Shown here: one piece after another, positions 56,970 through 64,000 of the stretch
Layout of the letters: each line of letters starts with the position of its first letter
Numbering within the stretch: position 1 is the stretch's first letter
NCBI GenBank assembly: GCA_015698045.1
Contig: BLAL01000324.1
Span: 1,138,501 to 1,202,500 of the forward strand
Source of the DNA: Rhizophagus clarus
Taxonomy: Eukaryota > Glomeromycota > Glomeromycetes > Glomerales > Glomeraceae
Length of the DNA: 64,000 nt
Direction: 5' to 3'
The notes under the pieces: model-generated
The model's input: the letters and a program-made list of their open reading frames with translations, nothing else
Told to the model about the DNA's origin: nothing
Databases searched by the model: none
Position numbers and translations under genes: made by a program

Positions 56970-59110
56970 CATTAAGCGCGGACTTCGTTTTGGGACAAAA
57001 TCACAAAATAAGACAGTCCATGAACGCAGTTACACAAAACAAGTTGTATTCAACCCGAAGGTATAAATAATCATCATATGACATCCATTTATTTTTACTA
57101 TTATTTTCGAGGGTTGATTTTCTATTAATCTGTCATATAACCTAACTATCGAATTTAAACCTGTTACTGATTTTCTAATGAAATCATTAAAATTTATACC
57201 TAATCTAACATATTTCCTGCCCATATATTTAAAAAAAATTACGTTTAATGTTAAATAAAACAGTTTTTCTACTAATAAATAAAGAAGTTTAATAATAAAA
57301 AAATAAACCCGATTATACAATAAAATAAAAAAAAAACGGTTTTTTTTATCATTAATGAAAAAAAATGCGCGTATTTTTTATCTTTAGAAAATAAGAATAC
57401 GTAAAAAGTACACATTGTTTTATAAATAAAAAAATTGGAACGGGCGGATAATCCAACTGGTCCTTTTTTTTTATAATTAAAAACAGTTATATAATAAAAA
57501 GAATAAACAAAATCATAAAAATTTATTTTTTACTAAAAAGACCGGCCGGGACCGACTCTAGTATTAAAGGTTTAATTAAACCAGATAATTTAAAGAAAAT
57601 GTAATTTTTTACTTTGTTTTTTTTAAAAACTATTAATTATACAGTTGATTTTAATTAAACGTTAATCAAAATTGCAAATAAAACTACATGTTAAAAGTAG
57701 GTTGCTTTTTTTATAATATTCAAACATTTGCAGTTGAAAAAGTCATAATTGCTAAATAATAACAATAAATATCATCACGTTTCCTTATCCTTAACTTACT
57801 TCACGACTCATCACGCGAAATATTAAATATGCAAATTATACGAAATTTTTATTTATTAAATTATATGATGCTACTACCTACGCTGATGGTTAGGCTAAAT
57901 GGTGCTTATTTCAAATCCTATATGCAGTATTTACATTTTTTATAATTTTGAGAAAATGTGAAACTATTATTTATTCTGATAAAATCAACTATCCAGGGGA
58001 AGGCATTGATAAAATCATTCTTGTCGTTTCCCGTTGTCACAAATATATGATTAAGCCAATTAAAGTTGGCGCAAAAACTTTTACGCTCCCTCTCCGGTGG
58101 TGATGCTTATGTTATCAGCGGTTGTAGAAGCGGTTGTGCCGCGGGGACATTGCCAATTTAATAAACTTCATACTTACTATGTGTCTGATTATATGTAAAT
58201 ATATGTTTTGCGTTTTTTTTATTGTAAGACAAATTATTACAATTATAAAAATTGTAGCCGCAATCAAGTGCACAGTACGCCCCTAATTTTTTTTATAGAA
58301 CGAACGAAAAAAATGAGAAAAAATTAGTAAACCCATTCTTTTAAGCAATAACAAATATAAATATTTTTAATAACTTTTGCTTTACCCCCTAGCCTCAGTT
58401 TTGCTCTCCTTTCTTGCCACATCTTGAAAAATTTTTAGGCTAGTCACATCAACTTGTTTGTGAGTTTGAAAAAATTTTGTTTTGTTAAAGATTGAGATAT
58501 ACAAAAGATCATTGTCATGAGTCATGTCTTTAACATATGTTTAACAAATGATTTTAAAGATTTTTTTTTTTTTCTAACAGTAAATTTATTTAAAATATGA
58601 AAGACTCCCTTTGATTGACAATACAAAAAAATTGCTTTATTTACGATACAATTTTACCAAAAATAATTATCAATCACTTTTGTTTAAAACAAAAATTTCA
58701 ATCCTAGGAAACAATATATAATTAGAACCATTTACTATAAAATCAAGGAATATCAACATATACTGTATTTAGAAATTAATGCATCATAACTTTTTTTTCT
58801 ATATTTATAACACAAATAATACTAAAATTGATTCTTTAACAAAAAAACAAATCGATAACAATAACGCAATTATTTCCTTAATTGTTGCTTTTTGTAAGAT
58901 AATGATTTTGGAGTTAGAAACCTTATTGTTATGTTTTTAAAATTATTTATTTTTGGGCATTAATAAATAAGTCATGTCTAAATATAAGCAAATTTAATTT
59001 TGCGCTGAGGCACACATTCCCTTAATCACGAGAATAATATCTGCACCTTCTCTTCCTTCCTCTTTTCCTATTTCCTTCTCTTCATTTGCTCGCATTCATC
59101 TTGTTATATT
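56970..59110. other. Gene-poor stretch
   Basis: AT-rich with A/T homopolymers. A CG-richer patch at 58075-58155 and GGACCGACTC/GACCGGCCGG near 57540-57560 stand out, but no gene is supported. Confidence 0.4.
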
Positions 59111-59119
59111 CCTTATTTC

Positions 59120-59400
59120 ATCGACATGGTAAAGAAAATAGACTGGTGGTACTGGATAAGATGTTTTTTGCTTCAAAAGCGGCAAATCACGTGATCATAG
59201 TAAAATATTTGTCACCCGTGTCACGCCCCTCTACTCTCTCATTTTTATTAAGTATTCTGGCGACAGAAATTTTTCGGTTAATAAAATCCTGTATGTCACA
59301 CACTATTTGTCACATTCGCAATTTCTTAATGCCATAATGCGGGCCAAAAAGCTGTATAAATCGGACGAATTGCCACGCTTTAGAAGACCCCTTCATCGGG
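59120..59400. repeat. Dispersed repeat, copy B (inverted copy of 4785-5100)
   Basis: Reverse complement of copy A with small indels. Shared blocks are AGTAAAATATTTGTCACC, AAATTTTTCGGTTAATAAAA, TTCGCAATTTCTTAATGCC and GGGCCAAAAA-CTGTATAAATCGG. TCACGTGA lies at 59186. The indels break every long frame, so this copy is not coding. Confidence 0.6.
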
Positions 59401-59409
59401 AATTTTTTT

Positions 59410-60110
59410 TTTTGAGGATGAAATGATCATATGACATATATCGATAATAATTAAATAATTTGTAGTTCATGTATTTTTTTTCTTTTTAATAAATACGATT
59501 TCCCACACTAACAACATAATATTATTAAAAGAATAATCTATGATACAAACAAATATTTGTCAATCTTCAACTACTTATTTTTCTGAACATTTATATATGA
59601 CACGAATCTATAATCTAAATTTATTACTATTAAGATTATTGTAATTTTTCACTAATCTTTTTCCAAATTCGTCCAGTAATTTCTTAGTTTAATATTTAAT
59701 TAAAACAAATTACCTGATTTTTTACGTCGAAAAATGCATTAAAATTTTAATCATATTCTGAAAATTGGGCGCATTTTTAGCATTTTAGTATAGTTATCTA
59801 ACCATAATTTCGGCCCTTTCTTTACGTGATCATGAAATTTTTCACACAAATTGATTTGGCGTAGATAGAAAATCATCTCTCGTAAATAATAAGATGACAA
59901 TACTTTAATTACCATACGATCATTCACTCAAAATCTCAAACCCTTCAACCTGGGCTTTAAATTTTGCAAAAAAATCATTTCGTACTTTTTTTTAAGGTAA
60001 AATCATTTTATAAAGAAACATAATTTAAGTCTTAGCACATTGAATAACTTTTTATTGACGTCATATTTCCAACTACTACCACTTATTCATATTGCCGCAT
60101 TGAATACAAA
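59410..60110. other. No gene recognised
   Basis: AT-rich sequence upstream of the cysteine-rich peptide gene. A TATA box is not convincing. Confidence 0.4.
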
Positions 60111-60115
60111 TCAAC

Positions 60116-60380
60116 ATGCGACTCCTTTCTTTTTTTCATTTGGATAGTAGTATTTGCACAAGTCATCCTATCTGACTTTCACAATAATGAATTTTTAGCA
60201 AACTCAGACTGTGAAGGGTCTACCGGTTATGGTTACCATGGTTACCCATGGAATCAAGGCGTATGCAATTATCATTGCAAATATAAAGTTCGAGATAGTA
60301 GAATTCCCTGCTGTGGAAGATGTGGAGGTTTCATGTGTAAAACTTGCCTATGTGTTTATGGTTGCCAGAATTGCCGCTAA
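60116..60380 (+). pseudogene. Secreted cysteine-rich, defensin-like peptide with a one-base frameshift
   Basis: From 60174 to the TAA at 60378-60380 one frame encodes about 68 residues with 11 cysteines: DC, GVCNYHCKYKV, IPCCGRCGGFMCKTCLCV, GCQNC. The C-x3-C followed by GG-x2-C ... C-x-C order recalls cysteine-stabilised alpha-beta defensins, but the extra cysteines do not fit that fold strictly. Upstream in the same frame is a hydrophobic stretch ending VVFAQVILS, without a start codon. The ATG at 60116 (MRLLSFF) is one base out of register. A seven-T run at 60130-60136 lies between them, and one T too many there accounts for the break. The whole would then be signal peptide plus mature peptide. 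The frameshift may be real or a sequencing error. Confidence 0.55.
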
Positions 60381-60641
60381 TTTTAATTGGTTAATTCTTC
60401 TTTATATTAGTGAATTCACTAATACGAATTTTATGATATTTTTTTTTATTTGTATATTGTTATTTATTTTCTATCTATGTATATATATCTATATATCTAG
60501 TATTCTACATTCAGTATTATTATATGCATTATCGACATTGTTCTGTTAACAGTTTTATTTGTAAATAAAAGAACCATTTATCCAAACGTTCACGTATTAC
60601 TGCGCCTTTATGACAAAACTATCAGAAAAATAGAGCTTTGA

Positions 60642-60896
60642 CTAATCAAATAAAATAAACTGCATTGTACCACAAACGGTTACACCGCGGTACGAAGGTT
60701 GGTACGTACTTCCTTCAGCTCGAACTTCTTCCTTAACTACAATAATAATATCAGTTTCATTTCCTCCAGTTTTAGACCCCTTACCTTTAAGTGAAATGAC
60801 TTCTTCCGAAGTTAATAAGGATAAATTATTAGTGATCAAATTTATTATAAACACTAAATTTTTTAAAGATTGAAAGATCGAAAAAGCGATTGACAA
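60642..60896 (-). CDS. Hypothetical protein, weak
   Basis: An 84-codon frame whose second half is hydrophilic and varied (SLKGKGSKTGGNETD, VKEEVRAEGSTYQPSYRGV), unlike the random AT-rich frames around it. The start is uncertain, because the first 30 residues are AT-biased and may be intronic. No family recognised. Confidence 0.25.
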   Translation of the reverse strand: MSIAFSIFQSLKNLVFIINLITNNLSLLTSEEVISLKGKGSKTGGNETDIIIVVKEEVRAEGSTYQPSYRGVTVCGTMQFILFD

Positions 60897-60899
60897 TTA

Positions 60900-62360
60900 T
60901 TTTTGGTAAAATTGTGTCATAAATATAGCAATTTTTCTATAAAAAAAATCTCGAAAATGACTTATTATTATTATTATTATTTTGAAATAGAAGAACCTGT
61001 GATTATCATTTTTCTAATTTTTGTATTTTTTAGAATTTCTAATAATATTCTAATACTAACTTATCTTCTCATAAATCATAAAATATTGTTTTCTCTTTCT
61101 TTTTATGCCTCTATATTGGCATTTTCAAATTCATTGAAGGTTCCAATAATTCATCGTGTTTCTGTGCAGAAGTCGTAGCGGCAAAAATTACTAGACATAG
61201 TGAAGACGCCTCAGCTATATTTTTTATTTATATAGCTCTTAATTTTCGGAAAACCACGTGATTCGTTTTCTTGAACTCGGTTCAGGAAGTTTTGCCAAGA
61301 AAATGATCGAATACTTTATTTATCTCGTGGCTGACCATTGGTCAGCATATCCTTTGTATTTATTTTTTGCATGTATTAGGGCTACGTCCCAAATTTTATG
61401 TTTATATTACTTCAGTCGCATCTCGTTTTAATAAAAAAAAATTTTCAGCGAACATATTCGCCAAAACCATGTGTTTTATTGAATTCTTTGGTGAAATGAC
61501 TAAAGACACACTAACAAGTATTGGGGTGGAGCCCAGGCTATGCTTTAAAAATATCGATTTGTAACAATTATCGTGTAATGGTGGAATTATACGTTCGGAG
61601 ATTAATGGAGCTTCGTACTTGACTATTGCGTTTTAGCAGCTTTGATATAATGTTAAAATTTTTTCCACGAATTCCGCTAATTTTCAATATTCTGTATTCT
61701 CATAATTAATCGATAACGCAAAAAATCTAACTAGATTGTTAAACACATTTTTTAGAACATTAGCGAATATGAAGAATTCAATGATTTTTAGAATACATAG
61801 ATTTCTATGAATTTTATGATGTTTTCTTGTATATATTATATATATATAGGTTATATACAGAAAAATTATTTTTTAAAAAACTCAATGCTAACAAATACTT
61901 CTTGATATAATCTATTTAACTACGTTGAAATAATTAAAATCGGATTATTGCATCAAAAGTTATAAGCTTTTAAAAATGTGGAATTTTATTGTATCTGATT
62001 CCAATTTGGCCTTGGCCCTTGGCCGGCCTACATTATAATATTTTAGTCAGAATTACATATGTGGGTTTATAAATACTTAAATTATGATTGGTTTAAATGT
62101 AAATCATGTGATTTATTATGGTGAAAAAATGGGTCACTCGCCGTACGACCATTCGTACGACCTAAAAATTACGTAATAAATAATCATTTTTTTTAATATT
62201 TGACGTATTACAAGCCACCAAAAGTTTATACAAGGGCTTAATCTAATTAATCCAGATATCCGAGTCTAATTCAGAAAGGTTTGTAAAGGATATATATAGA
62301 GATAGATAGATACTAAACTTTCAAACTTCTTATAACTTATTTTTATCGCGTTTATAAATA
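60900..62360. other. No gene recognised; short GC-rich repeat motif
   Basis: TTGGCCTTGGCCCTTGGCCG (62005-62024) followed by GCCTACATTATAAT resembles the GGCCTGCATTATAAT block inside the MITE at 35.6-36.1 kb. Before the Crinkler start, ATATATAGAGATAGATAG (62291-62308) is TATA-like. Confidence 0.35.
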
Positions 62361-62366
62361 TTTGAA

Positions 62367-64000
62367 ATGGAAAAGTCTTTCAATCGTTTACTTCTAGGAG
62401 ACACAGACACTTTATTTTTGATTTCTATTTTTAAAGACAATAATGGAAGATATGCCATGTTTGATCAACGAAAAATCTACCTAGACAGCGTCACTGTTTT
62501 ATTCGTTAGAGATTATATTTGTGAAAAGAAAAAAGTGATTGATTTCGACAATATGAAACTTTGGAAACTTAAAGAAGTCAAGCACAGAAATATTAAAAAT
62601 CAAAATATTTCTACTGAAGAGGACATTGTACAAAAACTTAAGGGAGAAGAAATGGAACTTACAGAACTATTTGAAGTATATATTCGAGGTGAATTAGATG
62701 ATCCACATTTTGTAGCGACTAACATTCACATCATCTCCATCATTCCCACTATCTCTACTATTGATAAGTGTCTCCCAATTTCTACGCCTTGAACAAGAAA
62801 CTTTGCAGTCGAAACGATGATATATATTTTCGTCATCACATTGGTTAATTATATTGATTCTCGTTATCCATTAGATCTTGGGAGAAAAAGACCTTTCACA
62901 GAAGAAGTAAGTAAGAAATGCGTGATAAAAACTTGGTACTATACTTAGTTATATATTTTATTACATCATTCTTACTAATTTTTCTCTAGGCCCAGAACAC
63001 AAGAGAAGAAAATGAGATACTAATGGGGCCATTCTGGACCTTCAGCATGATAATATTTACTTTGTTGATCTATTACTGTTAAGTAATACGCTTCTTAACA
63101 TGATTCGGTGTAGTAACTTCGTGGCAATACATAGTGCACGGGCCTCTGGAAATTTATACGGTGCTTACTGTTAAGGAACAATTGGAAAAAGAAGGCTATG
63201 TTTGCATATAGTAAGTTTTTATTCTTTAGACCATTTGACCACTGCAACTGTTGCTTATATTACTTTTTTTCTTTGAAATAGTATAACTCTTGAGCTGATT
63301 GATACGAGTAGCGTAAAAGAATTCTGGTCATCAATCGGCATTTATCTTGCCAGGGATGCTCACCACCATATCAAAAATAATAGTGAATTTGCTGTTTTAC
63401 TTGAAGCAGATTGTATAGAGTCTAGTGATGATTCATTGATTTGTTTGTGAGTGCTAAATGGAAAGAAAAGGTTGTTCTCTTTGTAGACGATTATAATATA
63501 TTGGAATCAGCAGATGACATTAAACTTTCATTCATGATGACTATTCGCGGTATTAAAATAACGAGAGATGATCTTGCTATCTGGTTTATCAATGTAATCG
63601 GCTCCTCCAACATCTTACGCCTAAAGTCAAAAGATGGGTCAGTATCGCTATACAACTTCAGGGAGCCATTTCATAACCCAAACTTTACGCAGGAATAAGT
63701 ACAGAACTTATTTAAGAAGTTTGCAGATTATGAACAAATAGAGATCGACCCAGAGATCATTAACAATATCTACATGTGGACAAATGGGTATGTACTGTAC
63801 AGCTGGATGTAAAGTCGTATAAAATTGAAATCTAAAATTCATTTTTCTCATCATTCTGTTATTTAATAGGCATGCTGGCCTTGTCTGCCTTTGCAGAAAA
63901 GCTATCCAAAACAAATTAATGAAAAAAATTAAAAAAATCAATAAAGATTTTAAATTTGAGTTATCATCCTAGTTAAATTTTACTGCAAATAATTCAATGG
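62367..64000 (+). pseudogene. Crinkler (CRN)-type effector with P-loop NTPase module, broken, runs off the window
   Basis: Exon 1 (62367-62906, phase-0 GTAAGT donor) encodes the N-terminal ubiquitin-like header (FNRLLLGDTD, DNMKLWKLKEV, STEEDIVQKLKGEEMELTEL). After an in-frame TGA at about 62790 it continues with YPLDLGRKRPFTEE. The next exon from 62990 (AQNTREENEILMGPF) stops early. An NTPase part follows: HGPLEIYTVLTVKEQLEKEG (about 63137-63208), where the expected Walker A glycine-lysine is lost; then ELIDTSSVKEFWSSIGIYLA, Walker B-like VVLFVDDYNIL (about 63475-63510) and RGIKITRDDLAIWFINVIGS. A one-base shift near 63445 and TAA at 63696-63698 (CAA expected) break it. The last exon after 63869 reads HAGLVCLCRKAIQNKL and ends in TAG near 63972. 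CRN proteins are secreted or host-nuclear effectors in oomycetes and also occur in Glomeromycotina. Confidence 0.8.

Noticed and set aside
57870-57935. tRNA-like GGTTAGGCTAAATGGT...TTTCAAATCC
   Set aside because: It does not fold into a cloverleaf with a matching acceptor stem.
60211-60549. 112-codon frame starting MKGLPV
   Set aside because: Shadow of the cysteine-rich peptide frame, then runs into AT-rich noise.
63708-63941. Minus-strand frame of 77 codons at the right edge
   Set aside because: Opposite strand of the Crinkler NTPase exons.

Overview
The window is very AT-rich eukaryotic DNA with small spliceosomal introns (GTAAGT donors, TACTAAC-like branch sites, about 75-115 nt), few intact genes, many decayed coding fragments and many small inverted-repeat transposons. 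A Crinkler-type effector with a P-loop module, a Tnp2-type transposase element, PIF1-like and type-B DNA polymerase fragments, short secreted peptides and an expanded Myb/SANT-like family together suggest an arbuscular mycorrhizal fungus (Glomeromycotina, Rhizophagus-like). That assignment is inferred from gene families, not from a marker gene.

Layout. 0-3.2 kb: LTR-like repeats (two direct, one inverted) and a decayed Ty3/gypsy integrase zinc finger. 3.2-5.1 kb: F-box-like pseudogene (-) and a dispersed repeat whose second copy lies at 59.1 kb. 5.8 kb: exon of a Myb/SANT-like gene, followed by a transposon of about 8.9 kb (about 6.05-14.9 kb). That element holds two divergent broken genes, a Tnp2-type transposase (-) and an unknown low-complexity/C-terminal-domain protein (+). 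The second is split by a nested 650-bp CACTA-like MITE. 15-25 kb: mostly gene-poor, with MITEs and one tiny secreted peptide gene. 25-29 kb: pseudogenes of topoisomerase II, a PIF1-like helicase and a coiled-coil gene. 29-36 kb: gene-poor, with tandem repeats, a tandem array of microexon/intron units (34.2-34.8 kb) and a Tc1/mariner/pogo-like MITE. 36.3-38.4 kb: frameshifted secreted Cys-rich gene (+) and a type-B DNA polymerase remnant (-). 38.6-51.8 kb: cluster of Myb/SANT-like copies, of which two (46.2-47.3 and 50.9-51.8 kb) are complete three-exon genes with identical intron positions and phases. 55.9-57 kb: pepsin-like aspartic protease pseudogene. 60.1 kb: frameshifted cysteine-rich, defensin-like secreted peptide. 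62.4 kb to the window end: Crinkler/P-loop NTPase pseudogene running off the edge.

Only the two Myb/SANT genes and perhaps the short secreted peptide look functional as read. The rest is a graveyard of effector-like, secreted and transposon genes, with several nonsense codons that look like C-to-T changes. No tRNA, rRNA, CRISPR array or bacterial-type operon was found.
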